This document shows, piece after piece, positions 43,507-52,973 of a stretch of 64,000 nucleotides of DNA. This stretch comes from Yanghanlia sp047501535 (GTDB taxonomy: Bacteria; Pseudomonadota; Gammaproteobacteria; Burkholderiales; Burkholderiaceae_B): NCBI RefSeq assembly GCF_047501535.1, contig NZ_JAZDRJ010000014.1, positions 1 through 64,000 of the forward strand. Direction: 5' to 3'. Position 1 is the first letter of the stretch, and every line of letters starts with the position of its first letter. The position numbers were made by a program, and so were the translations under genes. The notes beneath the pieces are model-generated. The model saw only the letters and a list, made by a program, of their open reading frames with translations. It had not been told where the DNA came from and did no database searches.

Positions 43507-43557
43507 AAGTTAAGAGTGTGTAAGTTAATGGTAGTAGTCGCCTGAGCGCAGTGTCAA
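43507..43557 (-). promoter_or_regulatory. promoter of the MarR gene with direct repeats
   Basis: On the minus strand TTGACA (43557-43552) and TACCAT (43533-43528), spacer 18. Two copies of TTAACTT (minus strand; AAGTTAA on the plus strand at 43507-43513 and 43522-43528) start 15 bases apart over the presumed start site. This is a plausible site for autoregulation. Confidence 0.5.
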
Positions 43558-43696
43558 CCACACTCGGGCGTCACTAGCCACAATGCAGAATGCACGCAAC
43601 GGTGCATCGTGAATATGCCTGGTTTTACCCTGCCCTAAGGGCAAGGCTTGCGCATCAGCGCATGCTCAACGACACGACTTGAGCTCGATTGACAGT

Positions 43697-45235
43697 TTAC
43701 GCCGTGCCGCCGACGGTCAGGCCATCCATGCGTAACGTGGGCATACCTACACCCACCGGTACGCTCTGGCCTTCTTTACCGCACGTACCCACGCCCGAAT
43801 CCAGGCGCATATCGTTGCCTATCATGCCGACACGGTTCATTGCGTCAAGACCATTGCCAATCAGGGTAGCACCCTTCACTGGCGCAGTAACCTTACCATT
43901 TTCAATCAGATAGGCTTCAGACGCCGAGAAAACGAATTTGCCACTCGTAATATCGACCTGACCACCGCCGAAATTCACGGCATACAAGCCCTTCTTGACT
44001 GATGCGATAATTTCTTCCGGCGGTGTCTGGCCAGACAACATGTAGGTGTTCGTCATACGTGGCATCGGAAGATGCGCATACGATTCGCGCCGCCCGTTGC
44101 CGGTTACGCCCTGCTTCATCAGCCGCGCATTCATGGTGTCTTGCATATAGCCACGCAGAATGCCGTCTTCAATCAACACGTTCGATTGCGTGGCCGTGCC
44201 TTCATCGTCGATATTCAGCGAGCCCCGGCGGCCAGCCAGTGTGCCGTCGTCGACAACCGTTACGCCGGGCGAAGCCACACGTTCGCCTATGCGGCCTGAA
44301 AACACGCTGGACCCCTTGCGGTTGAAGTCGCCTTCCAGGCCGTGGCCCACTGCTTCGTGCAACAGAATGCCCGGCCAGCCGGCGCCCAGGACGACCGTCA
44401 TTTCACCAGCGGGAGCAGGCTGAGCCTGTAAATTGGTGAGGGCTTCGTGCACCGCACGTTCTGCATAACCGCGCAGCACGTCGTCGGTGAAGTAATCCAA
44501 CCCGCTACGCCCCCCGCCGCCACCGTGCCCCATTTCGCGCCGCCCAGATTGCTCGGCAATAACGGTAAGCGACAAACGTACCAGCGGGCGGACATCCGCC
44601 GCCAGCCGCCCATCACTGCCGGCCACCAGCACCACATCGTATTCCGCCCCCAGACCGGCCATGACCTGAATTACGCGCGGGTCGATTGCGCGAGCCATGG
44701 CTTCAAGCCTTTCAAGCATTTTGACTTTATCTGCCGAACCCAGCGACGCGACTGGGTCGATTGCTGGATACAGCGCATGAGTAGGCAGGCCGGGAGGCGC
44801 CTGTATTTTGCGCTTGCCTGCCCCTCGCTTACCTATGCTGCGAACTGCTCTAGCTGAGGACAGCAAAGCATCAGAAGACAGGGAATCAGAATAGGCAAAA
44901 GCGGTTTTCTCACCGCTAATAGCCCGCACGCCCACACCTTGTTCAATGGAAAAGCTGCCTGTTTTAACAATGCCCTCTTCCAAGCTCCAGCCTTCGCTCC
45001 GCGTGTACTGAAAATAGAGGTCGGCATAATCGACGCGGCGCGTGAGGATCTCGCCCAGTGCAGCCGATATATCGGATTGCGTCAGCCCCCATGGGTCGAG
45101 CAAGACCGAACGAGCGGTTTCCAGCGCGTCGGAAGGTTCCAGCGTAGCGATGGAATTCCCATTCGGGCTCGTAGCAAAAGCGGGGCTTACAGATTTCATC
45201 TTTGGATAGTTTGACTTGGTGTGGGGTTGTTTCAT
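43697..45235 (-). CDS. tldD: metalloprotease TldD
   Basis: With TldE/PmbA forms a metalloprotease that processes unfolded peptides and some peptide antibiotics. 512 residues with the zinc motif HEAVGHGLEGDF (about residue 295) and the family C-terminus VKGATLIGNGLDAMNRVGMIGND. The N-terminus DYADLYFQYTRSEGWSLEEG is typical. E. coli TldD is about 30 residues shorter; an alternative ATG at 45199 is possible, and neither has a clear ribosome site. No pmbA is adjacent. Confidence 0.93.
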   Translation of the reverse strand: MKQPHTKSNYPKMKSVSPAFATSPNGNSIATLEPSDALETARSVLLDPWGLTQSDISAALGEILTRRVDYADLYFQYTRSEGWSLEEGIVKTGSFSIEQGVGVRAISGEKTAFAYSDSLSSDALLSSARAVRSIGKRGAGKRKIQAPPGLPTHALYPAIDPVASLGSADKVKMLERLEAMARAIDPRVIQVMAGLGAEYDVVLVAGSDGRLAADVRPLVRLSLTVIAEQSGRREMGHGGGGGRSGLDYFTDDVLRGYAERAVHEALTNLQAQPAPAGEMTVVLGAGWPGILLHEAVGHGLEGDFNRKGSSVFSGRIGERVASPGVTVVDDGTLAGRRGSLNIDDEGTATQSNVLIEDGILRGYMQDTMNARLMKQGVTGNGRRESYAHLPMPRMTNTYMLSGQTPPEEIIASVKKGLYAVNFGGGQVDITSGKFVFSASEAYLIENGKVTAPVKGATLIGNGLDAMNRVGMIGNDMRLDSGVGTCGKEGQSVPVGVGMPTLRMDGLTVGGTA

Positions 45236-45327
45236 TGCAGCGCGCCATTATAGATGCGGCTGAACTCTGTTTTTTCAAGCATGAAAGATTGCGGTGGAGA
45301 ATGCGCTGCTTAACATTCGACCAACGT

Positions 45328-45957
45328 TCAACGCGGCAATTCGTAGCGAATTTCCCTGACTTGACCGTTATTGCCAGGAAAGCCGTCAAATACGGCCTGC
45401 ATCAAATAGGGCATGACGGCATCCAGGCTGTCGCTTTGGCTGTTATGTACGGCAGTTGCCCGATAGACCTCTTGCCCGTTAGCCAGCTTGTCGAATAACG
45501 TGACGGTCAGGGTGTTGCGATAGATCTCCACCGGCACAGTGACTGACCGAGGGCTATAAAACACACCACCGCCCCAGCCACCCCAACCGTAGTACCCCCC
45601 GAAGCCGGGCCAACCATAAAACGGGTAAGGGTCATCGTAAGTACGCACCCAACCTTGCTTAACTGGGTTACCGTATTCAAGGCGCACCTCAAAACGGGGT
45701 TCAGCACCCGGCGCCACCTCACGCAAACCGGTCGGGCCTATTGCCGCGCGCAACATATCCGAGAACGCTGCAAATTGCAGGTTGCCCGATTGCTGCGGCG
45801 AGCCGACGATCTGGTAATACTCACCTTCAACCCCCACCGGCCATTGTTGATACGTCGTCACCCTCGCAGACAACGAAGATGCACAGCCGCCCAGAAACAG
45901 CAGAGCCGCTAGCAGCCCTACGCTCCAAATACGACGCAAGTGGTTGTTGACTGTCAT
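45328..45957 (-). CDS. DUF4136-type lipoprotein
   Basis: A 209-residue lipoprotein with lipobox LGGC, followed by ASSLSARVTTYQQWPVG and a mainly beta domain typical of DUF4136. The middle (YGWPGFGGYYGWGGWGGGVF) is rich in Gly, Trp and Tyr. GGGAGAG lies before the ATG at 45957. Function of the family is unknown. Confidence 0.7.
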   Translation of the reverse strand: MTVNNHLRRIWSVGLLAALLFLGGCASSLSARVTTYQQWPVGVEGEYYQIVGSPQQSGNLQFAAFSDMLRAAIGPTGLREVAPGAEPRFEVRLEYGNPVKQGWVRTYDDPYPFYGWPGFGGYYGWGGWGGGVFYSPRSVTVPVEIYRNTLTVTLFDKLANGQEVYRATAVHNSQSDSLDAVMPYLMQAVFDGFPGNNGQVREIRYELPR

Positions 45958-46043
45958 GTTGCTCTCCCGCACCCACAAGTACGCCCTGCGGATGCCATAT
46001 TTGAAATACTACAATAACGGTTCCACGATATAGCCACTGCCCT

Positions 46044-48761
46044 ATGCGAACAGATATCTCCCCTACTATTTCCCGTCACGACTATCAGCCCTACCCTTAC
46101 CGGCTGCCAAAGGTCGAGCTTTGCTTTGAACTCGATGCCTCCCTGACTCGCGTGATCTCCACCATGGAGTTTGAGAGTGTGGGGCGGGCGTTGGTTCCCC
46201 TGGTTCTTGACGGGCAAGATCTGGGCCTGGAATCCGTATCCATCAATGGCCGGCTCCTGGCGGAAAGCGAATACCAGCTACAGGGTGAAACCCTGACCCT
46301 GCACCCCAGAAACGAGCACTTCACTGTAGAAATAGTCAGCACCTGCCGACCTCAGGATAATTCTACCCTGATGGGTTTGTACGTATCGGGCCAACATTTG
46401 TTCACACAGTGCGAGGCAGAAGGCTTTCGACGCATTACCTGGTTTCCCGACCGCCCTGACGTCATGTCGGTCTACCGGGTTGTGTTGCGAGGCAGTCAAT
46501 CTCAATACCCTTTGCTGTTATCCAATGGCAACTTGGTATCCGAGCGACCGCTGGAGAATGGCCGCCACGAAGCTGTCTGGGAAGACCCACATCCAAAACC
46601 CAGCTACCTATTTGCCGTAGTGGCGGGTGATTTTGCCTGCCGGGAACAACGTACGACTACGCGCAGCGGCCGCGAAGTGCTATTGCAGGTATACAGCGAC
46701 CACGGTACAGAAGATAAAACCGAATGGGCTATGGATTGTCTGCTGCGTTCGCTGCGCTGGGATGAACAGCGTTACGGCCTGGAGCTCGACCTTGACCGCT
46801 TCATGATTGTGGCAGCCCGAGATTTCAATATGGGCGCCATGGAAAACAAGGGTCTGAACGTTTTCAACTCTTCTTATGTACTGGCTGATCCGGCTACTGC
46901 CACCGACGCAGCGTATCGGGCTATTGAAGCCGTTATTGGCCACGAGTATTTCCACAACTGGACCGGTAACCGCGTCACCTGCCGCGATTGGTTCCAGCTC
47001 TCCTTGAAAGAAGGGCTGACCGTCTTCCGCGACCAGGAATTCTCGGCGGACATGCTGGCTGACGGTTTGGACAGCAGCGCATCGGTCAGTGCCAAAGCAG
47101 TTAAACGTATAGACGATGTCTCTACATTGAGGCTGGCACAGTTTCCCGAGGATAGCGGCCCTATGGCCCACCCTATCCGACCAGAAAGTTATCAGGAAAT
47201 TTCCAACTTCTATACCGCCACCATTTACGAAAAAGGTGCGGAAGTCATTCGCATGCAGCAAACCCTGCTAGGCCGCGACGGCTTCCGTGAAGGGCTGGAA
47301 GAATACTTCCGCCGCCACGACGGGCAAGCCGTGACCTGCGACGATTTCCTCGCCGCCATGGAATCGGTCTATACCCGACGCAACCCTGGCCGCGACCTGC
47401 AAACCTTCAAGAACTGGTATAGCCAGGCGGGCACGCCACGTGTGTCAGTCAATCTGATGCACAACCCGGCTGCCGGCACTTGCACCATCAAGCTGCGACA
47501 ATCCTGCCCGCCCGCCGGTATCGAGCTGTTGCAAAACCCGCCGGCCACAAAGCCGCCCCTGCACATTCCCGTTGCAATCGGGCTGCTGGCCCCCGATGGC
47601 ACGCCTATCCTTCCAGAAGGCGCCACCCCGATGGCCGGCGCCGCACCAGGCACGCTGTTGCTGGAGCTCACCGAGGAAAGCCAATCCTGGACCTTCCACG
47701 GCGTGACGCAGCGTCCGGTGCTATCGCTATTGCGCGATTTTTCCGCTCCCGTGGAAATCGACTACTTGCGCTGTGATGATGAACTGGCGTTACTGGCCAG
47801 GCGAGATCCAGACTCCTTCGCTCGCTGGGAAGCCGGCCAGGAGCTGGCCCGCCGTCTGCTGCGCAAGCGTGTGGACGCCATTTTGGAAGGTGCGCCCGCC
47901 CCCGACAGCAGCCTGCTGCGCAACACGTGGACGGCGCTGCTCCAAGACGCTGACCTTTCCCCCGCTTATCTGGCCCGGGTACTGGCCTTGCCCCCGCAGC
48001 GTGAACTTTTAGAACGCTCGTCGCCCATGACGCCGGAAGCAGTAGTGCAAGCCCACCGCGAACTCAAGGCCGAACTGGGTCAACACCTGGCAGCTCAATG
48101 GCGCACACTCTACGACAGCAATGCCGACGACGGCGGACCCTATTCGCCCGCTCCCGAGCCATCGGGGCGACGTGCTTTGCGGGCCCTGGCCCTGGGCTAT
48201 TTGCTAGCCGGATCGCAGCCTGGCGCTAACCAGTTAGCTCTCCAGCAGTACAGAACCGCCAATAATATGACTGACAGCATGGCGGCACTCACCGCATTGG
48301 CCAACTGGGGAGATGTCGAAACCCGCAATGCGGCGATGCGGCATTTTTATGACAACTGGCAGGACGACCCTCTGGTCATCGACCGCTGGTTCGCCGTACA
48401 GGCGGCTTCGCCGTTCACCACGGTGGAAGAAGTTCAGGCGCTGATGCTGCACCCAGCTTTTTCGCTGCGCAACCCGAACCGTGCCCGCTCCGTCGTTTTC
48501 CAATTCTGCATTAACAACCTTGGCCATGCCCATAGCCCGGAAGGCTACGAGTTCTGGGCTGATCAAGTGCTAGCGCTTGATGCTCTGAACCCTGAAATTG
48601 CGGCCCGCCTGGCTCGCACCCTGGACCACTGGGCCCGGCTCGAACCGGCCCTGCGCGAAGCGGCACGCGGCGCTCTGGAACGCGTCCGTCAGCACCCCAC
48701 CCTCTCGCGCAACACGGCAGAAATCGTTAACAAATCCTTGAATCTCCATGCGGAGCACTAA
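46044..48761 (+). CDS. pepN: aminopeptidase N (M1 family)
   Basis: Zinc aminopeptidase removing N-terminal residues from peptides in the cytoplasm. The 905-residue protein has the GAMEN exopeptidase motif (NMGAMENKGLNVF, about residue 265) and the zinc motif HEYFHNWTGNRV with Glu in KEGLTVFRDQEF. The C-terminal DUF3458 region of the E. coli enzyme is present. Only 3 bases separate it from fbp, so the two are probably cotranscribed. Confidence 0.95.
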   Translation: MRTDISPTISRHDYQPYPYRLPKVELCFELDASLTRVISTMEFESVGRALVPLVLDGQDLGLESVSINGRLLAESEYQLQGETLTLHPRNEHFTVEIVSTCRPQDNSTLMGLYVSGQHLFTQCEAEGFRRITWFPDRPDVMSVYRVVLRGSQSQYPLLLSNGNLVSERPLENGRHEAVWEDPHPKPSYLFAVVAGDFACREQRTTTRSGREVLLQVYSDHGTEDKTEWAMDCLLRSLRWDEQRYGLELDLDRFMIVAARDFNMGAMENKGLNVFNSSYVLADPATATDAAYRAIEAVIGHEYFHNWTGNRVTCRDWFQLSLKEGLTVFRDQEFSADMLADGLDSSASVSAKAVKRIDDVSTLRLAQFPEDSGPMAHPIRPESYQEISNFYTATIYEKGAEVIRMQQTLLGRDGFREGLEEYFRRHDGQAVTCDDFLAAMESVYTRRNPGRDLQTFKNWYSQAGTPRVSVNLMHNPAAGTCTIKLRQSCPPAGIELLQNPPATKPPLHIPVAIGLLAPDGTPILPEGATPMAGAAPGTLLLELTEESQSWTFHGVTQRPVLSLLRDFSAPVEIDYLRCDDELALLARRDPDSFARWEAGQELARRLLRKRVDAILEGAPAPDSSLLRNTWTALLQDADLSPAYLARVLALPPQRELLERSSPMTPEAVVQAHRELKAELGQHLAAQWRTLYDSNADDGGPYSPAPEPSGRRALRALALGYLLAGSQPGANQLALQQYRTANNMTDSMAALTALANWGDVETRNAAMRHFYDNWQDDPLVIDRWFAVQAASPFTTVEEVQALMLHPAFSLRNPNRARSVVFQFCINNLGHAHSPEGYEFWADQVLALDALNPEIAARLARTLDHWARLEPALREAARGALERVRQHPTLSRNTAEIVNKSLNLHAEH

Positions 48762-48764
48762 ACC

Positions 48765-49790
48765 ATGAAGCACACATCTCTGACCCAGTACCTGGTCGAA
48801 CAGCAGCGTACCGGAACGGCCGTATCGGCAGACCTGCGCCTGCTGATCGAAACCGTGGCCCGCGCCTGCAAGGCCATCGGACACGCCGTAGGGCAAGGCG
48901 CACTGGGCGGCGTACTCGGCAGCCTGGAATCAGAAAACGTCCAGGGTGAAGTCCAGAAGAAACTGGATGTGATTTCCAATGAAATCCTGCTGGATGCCAA
49001 CGAGTGGGGGGGCCACCTGGCCGCCATGGCTTCTGAAGAGATGGAGACCATCCACCGCATTCCAAACCGCTATCCCAAGGGTGAGTATCTGCTGCTGTTC
49101 GACCCTCTGGATGGCTCTTCCAATATTGACGTCAATGTCTCGATCGGCACGATTTTTTCCGTGTTGCAGGCGCCGGCCGACGCTTCGGGGCGCGATATCG
49201 AAGAAAGCGACTTTCTACAGCCGGGCAGCCGCCAGGTCGCTGCAGGGTATGCGGTATATGGCCCGCAGACCATGCTGGTGCTCACCCTGGGCAATGGGGT
49301 CGTGGGCTTTACGCTTGACCGCCAAACCGGTGCCTGGTGCCTGACGCACGAGAACATCCGGATTCCCGAGCAGACCAAAGAATTCGCCATCAATATGTCG
49401 AATATGCGCCACTGGGAAATGCCGGTGCGCCGTTATGTGCATGAATGCCTGGCCGGCAAGGAAGGCCCTTTGGAAAAAGACTACAACATGCGCTGGATCG
49501 CCTCCATGGTGGCCGATGTACACCGCATCATGAGTCGTGGCGGCATTTTCATGTATCCGCGCGACGCACGCCCCAGCGGCAAAGCGGGCAAGCTGCGCCT
49601 GATGTACGAGGCCAATCCTATGAGCATGCTTGTTGAGCAGGCAGGCGGCTTAGCCATTGATGGCGAACAGCGCATTCTGGATATACAGCCTGCCGCTTTG
49701 CACCAGCGGGTCGGCGTCATTCTCGGCTCGCGCGAGGAAGTCGAGCGCGTTCAGCACTACCACCAGCAGCAACCCGCGCAAGCTGAGTAG
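48765..49790 (+). CDS. fbp: fructose-1,6-bisphosphatase class I
   Basis: Gluconeogenic step releasing phosphate from fructose-1,6-bisphosphate. 341 residues with the metal-binding FDPLDGSSNIDVNVSIGTIF (about residue 112) and the substrate loop KLRLMYEANPMSMLVEQAGG. It lacks the N-terminal AMP-site length of mammalian enzymes but matches proteobacterial Fbp. A terminator follows. Confidence 0.96.
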   Translation: MKHTSLTQYLVEQQRTGTAVSADLRLLIETVARACKAIGHAVGQGALGGVLGSLESENVQGEVQKKLDVISNEILLDANEWGGHLAAMASEEMETIHRIPNRYPKGEYLLLFDPLDGSSNIDVNVSIGTIFSVLQAPADASGRDIEESDFLQPGSRQVAAGYAVYGPQTMLVLTLGNGVVGFTLDRQTGAWCLTHENIRIPEQTKEFAINMSNMRHWEMPVRRYVHECLAGKEGPLEKDYNMRWIASMVADVHRIMSRGGIFMYPRDARPSGKAGKLRLMYEANPMSMLVEQAGGLAIDGEQRILDIQPAALHQRVGVILGSREEVERVQHYHQQQPAQAE

Positions 49791-49839
49791 CCGTCAATCA
49801 AGCGGGGAGAAGCCGCCTCGCTCGCCAAATTTGTTCCAG

Positions 49840-49876
49840 AAAAATGGGCCGGCTCAATACGAGTCGGCCCATTTTT
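49840..49876 (+). terminator. bidirectional terminator between fbp and the quinone oxidoreductase gene
   Basis: AAAAATGGGCCG (49840-49851) pairs perfectly with CGGCCCATTTTT (49865-49876), with a 13-base loop. Ts end the stem on both strands. Confidence 0.88.
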
Positions 49877-49916
49877 GGGTTGCAAGCCACGCGACCGGCG
49901 GCCTGCTCATAATGCT

Positions 49917-50915
49917 TTAGTCAATCGTAAGAATTGTGGCGCCTATTGTTTTTCGGGCCGCCAGCGCTTCCTGTGCTTTGGCGGCCTCTGCCAGCGGAAA
50001 ACGCTGACCAATCGTGACCTTGATGCTGCCATCCGCCACTAGAGCGAAGAGTTCATCGGCGGCCGCCTGCATATCCTGCTGCGTCGGGACGTAGTCTCCC
50101 AGCTTGGGGCGGGTCACGTACAGCGAGCCTTTATTGTTCAACAAGGCAAGATCCACCCCTTCCACCGGGCCTGAGGCATTCCCAAAGCTGACCATCAACC
50201 CGCGCGGGCGCAGGCAATTCAGAGAAGTCATCCAGGTATCTTTGCCCACACCGTCGTACACGACAGGCAGCTTTTCGCCGTTGGTCAGCTCTTTGACGCG
50301 TTCTGCAACGTCTTCCCGGCTGTAGTCGATGACTTCCCAAGCGCCATGCTCTTTCGCCAGCGCACATTTCTCGGGTGTGGAGGCCGTGCCGATCAGTTTG
50401 ACGCCCAGCGCTCGCGCCCACTGGCAAGCCAACAGCCCCACACCGCCGGCCGCAGCATGAAACAAGGCGGTTTCGCCTTCCTGCAGACGGTAGCACTGGC
50501 GCAGCAAATACTGGGTGGTCAGGCCCTTGAGCATGATGGCTGCCGCATCTTCATACGTAATGGAATCGGGGATTTTCACCACTCGGTCAGCCGGCACGTT
50601 GCGCAAGTCAGCATAAGCGCCCAACGGGCTTTGGCCGTATGCAGCCCGGTCGCCCACCTTGAGATGGGTAACCCCCTCGCCTACCGCCACGACATCGCCG
50701 GCCGCCTCAAAACCCAGCCCATGAGGCAGAGGGTGAGGGTACAGACCGGTACGGAAATAAATATCGATGAAGTTCAGACCCACCGCCTTCTGGCGAAGAG
50801 TCACCTCTCCCTTTGCTGGGGCGGGTACATCGACCGTTACGAGCTTCAGTACTTCGGGCCCGCCATGGGTATCGACGTGTATTGCTTTGGCCTGGTTCGT
50901 CAAGGCTGTCTCCAT
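49917..50915 (-). CDS. quinone oxidoreductase (zeta-crystallin-like, NADPH)
   Basis: A 332-residue MDR-superfamily reductase without zinc ligands. It shows LRQKAVGLNFIDIYFRTGLY, HGLGFEAAGDVVAVGEGV, the nucleotide site AAAGGVGLLACQWARALG and DGVGKDTW. Close to E. coli QorA in layout and length. It probably reduces quinones or enones in the cytoplasm. Confidence 0.87.
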   Translation of the reverse strand: METALTNQAKAIHVDTHGGPEVLKLVTVDVPAPAKGEVTLRQKAVGLNFIDIYFRTGLYPHPLPHGLGFEAAGDVVAVGEGVTHLKVGDRAAYGQSPLGAYADLRNVPADRVVKIPDSITYEDAAAIMLKGLTTQYLLRQCYRLQEGETALFHAAAGGVGLLACQWARALGVKLIGTASTPEKCALAKEHGAWEVIDYSREDVAERVKELTNGEKLPVVYDGVGKDTWMTSLNCLRPRGLMVSFGNASGPVEGVDLALLNNKGSLYVTRPKLGDYVPTQQDMQAAADELFALVADGSIKVTIGQRFPLAEAAKAQEALAARKTIGATILTID

Positions 50916-51055
50916 AGAGTAATGGGTGAATCACTGGAAGATAAAACGCAGTGGATACTTTACCGTGCTTGCTTCGGGTAAAGTAGCTAAGCTTGATAGT
51001 TTAATCCGTCCTCTAACCGCTCCTTTTTTTTCCGCCTTCTCGCCTTCGCCTCTTC

Positions 51056-51928
51056 ATGACTCGCCAGCGCGCTCTTCTATCCATCCACATCGCCGCCGTG
51101 CTATTTGGCCTGACTGGCATCTTCGGTGAACTGATAAAAGCGAGTGCGGCATTCATCACCGCCGGGCGGGCCGGGTTTGCGGTATTGGCTCTACTTGCGT
51201 TTATGCGCTGGCAGGGTGCGTCGGCGCGCTCGGGAATCGACCGGCGCAGCGCCGCCATATTGATCACAGCAGGTGTAATGCTGGCGATTCACTGGGTGAC
51301 TTTTTTCATCGCGGTAAAGGTCAGCGGCGTGGCGATTGCCACCCTGGGCTTTGCATCGTTTCCCGCCTTTATTACGCTGTGTGAATGGCTGATTCTGCGC
51401 GAGCGCATCAGCCGCGCCGAATGGGTCATTCTGCTACTGGTTACCACCGGCCTGGTGCTTGTGACGCCTTCCTTCGATTTCGGTGACCAAGCCACCATTG
51501 GCCTGATGTGGGCCATCGCATCAGGTCTGTCGTTCGCGCTGTTTACTTTAATCAACCGGCGCGCTGCCTCCCACCTGTCGGCCTACCAAGTCGCTTGCTG
51601 GGAAAACCTTGTCGTCATGCTGATCACCCTGCCCTTTGGCCTGAGCAGCGTGGGTTCAGTCAGCCCGCTGGACTGGTTCTGGCTGGCCCTGCTGGGCGTG
51701 TTTTGCACAGCACTGTCACACTACCTTCTGGTGTCCAGCCTGATGGTGCTTAAGGCGCGCAGCGCCGGCATTGTGATCGCGCTGGAGCCCGTTTACGCCA
51801 TTTTCTTTGCCGCTGTACTCTTCGCGCAGTACCCCAGCCTGCGTGCTCTGCTGGGCGGCGCCATCATGATTGCAGCCATTGTATGGTCGGGGCTGCGCCA
51901 GACACGGCCCAGCCCCTCCTCCGCCTGA
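51056..51928 (+). CDS. DMT-superfamily (EamA) transporter
   Basis: A 290-residue membrane protein of about ten TM helices made of two EamA repeats: LLSIHIAAVLFGLTGIFGELIK at the start and LMWAIASGLSFALFTLINRRAA at the midpoint. Such proteins are drug/metabolite or amino-acid exporters; the substrate is not predictable. The gene is divergent from the quinone oxidoreductase. Confidence 0.85.
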   Translation: MTRQRALLSIHIAAVLFGLTGIFGELIKASAAFITAGRAGFAVLALLAFMRWQGASARSGIDRRSAAILITAGVMLAIHWVTFFIAVKVSGVAIATLGFASFPAFITLCEWLILRERISRAEWVILLLVTTGLVLVTPSFDFGDQATIGLMWAIASGLSFALFTLINRRAASHLSAYQVACWENLVVMLITLPFGLSSVGSVSPLDWFWLALLGVFCTALSHYLLVSSLMVLKARSAGIVIALEPVYAIFFAAVLFAQYPSLRALLGGAIMIAAIVWSGLRQTRPSPSSA

Positions 51929-51955
51929 CACGCCAGGCTTGTGCTGTGGCCGCGT

Positions 51956-52888
51956 TCAATAACCGATATCGCGGCGCACCAGACCGCCCGGCATCTGGCC
52001 TTGCGCCAGGCTGCGAATACCCCGACTGATCTGTACAGCCGCTTGATCGTCCAGCGTGACAGCCGCCACATGTGGCGTGACCCTGACCTTGGGATGCGAC
52101 CAATACGGGTGCTCAGCCGGCAAAGGTTCTTGGTTGAAAACATCCAACACCGCCAGTTGAATGCGGCCAGAATTCAGGGCTTTTAATAAGTCGTCATCCA
52201 CCACGTGCCCCCCACGCGCGATATTGATAATGACCGAATCAGGCATCAGGCTGGCCAGCAGTTCGTGGTTGATAATTCCGCGCGTGTCGTCTGTAAGCGG
52301 CAACAGGTTAATCAGCACACGGCTACGGCTTAAGAATTTCTCAAATTGCGCAGCACCATGGAAGATTTCCACCCCATCGACCTGGCGGTGACTGCGTGCC
52401 CAGCCAGCCACCGGGTACCCCAGCTTGGCAAGTTCCTGAGCTACATGGCTGCCCAGCTTGCCCAACCCCATCACTCCCACCGGCCAGTTCGCATAATTGG
52501 GCGGTGACAGCTGCTCCCAATGGGACTGACGCTGTTGTTGGGCATAGGTGGAGAACCCCCTCGACAGGCTGGCAAGGTGATGCACCACGTACTCTGTCAT
52601 TTGCGCCGCCATGCCGGCATCTTGCAACCGGAACAGTGGGATATCGGGCAAATTAGGCAAAGCTATCAACGCATCCACGCCCGCGCCCAGATTAAACAGG
52701 GCTTCCAGGTTTTTCTCCTGGTCGAAGAAGTCTTTAGGAGGTGCCCAGACAATGGCATAACGCGCGCCGGTGGCTGGCTCGCCGGGCTCCCACCCCACGA
52801 TCTCAAACTCGGGCAGTGCCGCCTGCATGACGGACAGCCAATGCCGGGTTGCCTCGGGTTTAGACGTTGCCACAACAATTCTGGACAC
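51956..52888 (-). CDS. ghrA: glyoxylate/hydroxypyruvate reductase (GhrA type)
   Basis: A 310-residue D-2-hydroxyacid dehydrogenase. It has the Rossmann motif GVMGLGKLGSHVAQELAKLG (about residue 138), catalytic Arg in INIARGGHVVDDDLL, Glu in VFNQEPLPAEHP and His in VRVTPHVAAVT. It starts with GTG at 52888, preceded by an ideal AAAGGAG site. It could reduce the glyoxylate made by the GlcDEF enzyme to glycolate; that link is inference. Confidence 0.87.
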   Translation of the reverse strand: MSRIVVATSKPEATRHWLSVMQAALPEFEIVGWEPGEPATGARYAIVWAPPKDFFDQEKNLEALFNLGAGVDALIALPNLPDIPLFRLQDAGMAAQMTEYVVHHLASLSRGFSTYAQQQRQSHWEQLSPPNYANWPVGVMGLGKLGSHVAQELAKLGYPVAGWARSHRQVDGVEIFHGAAQFEKFLSRSRVLINLLPLTDDTRGIINHELLASLMPDSVIINIARGGHVVDDDLLKALNSGRIQLAVLDVFNQEPLPAEHPYWSHPKVRVTPHVAAVTLDDQAAVQISRGIRSLAQGQMPGGLVRRDIGY

Positions 52889-52973
52889 TTTCTTTCTCCT
52901 TTGACGCTCAAAATTAATTGCTCCCGCCCTACTAACGCGAGGGGAGTATGAGTAGACAGAGGGCTGCCAGCGC

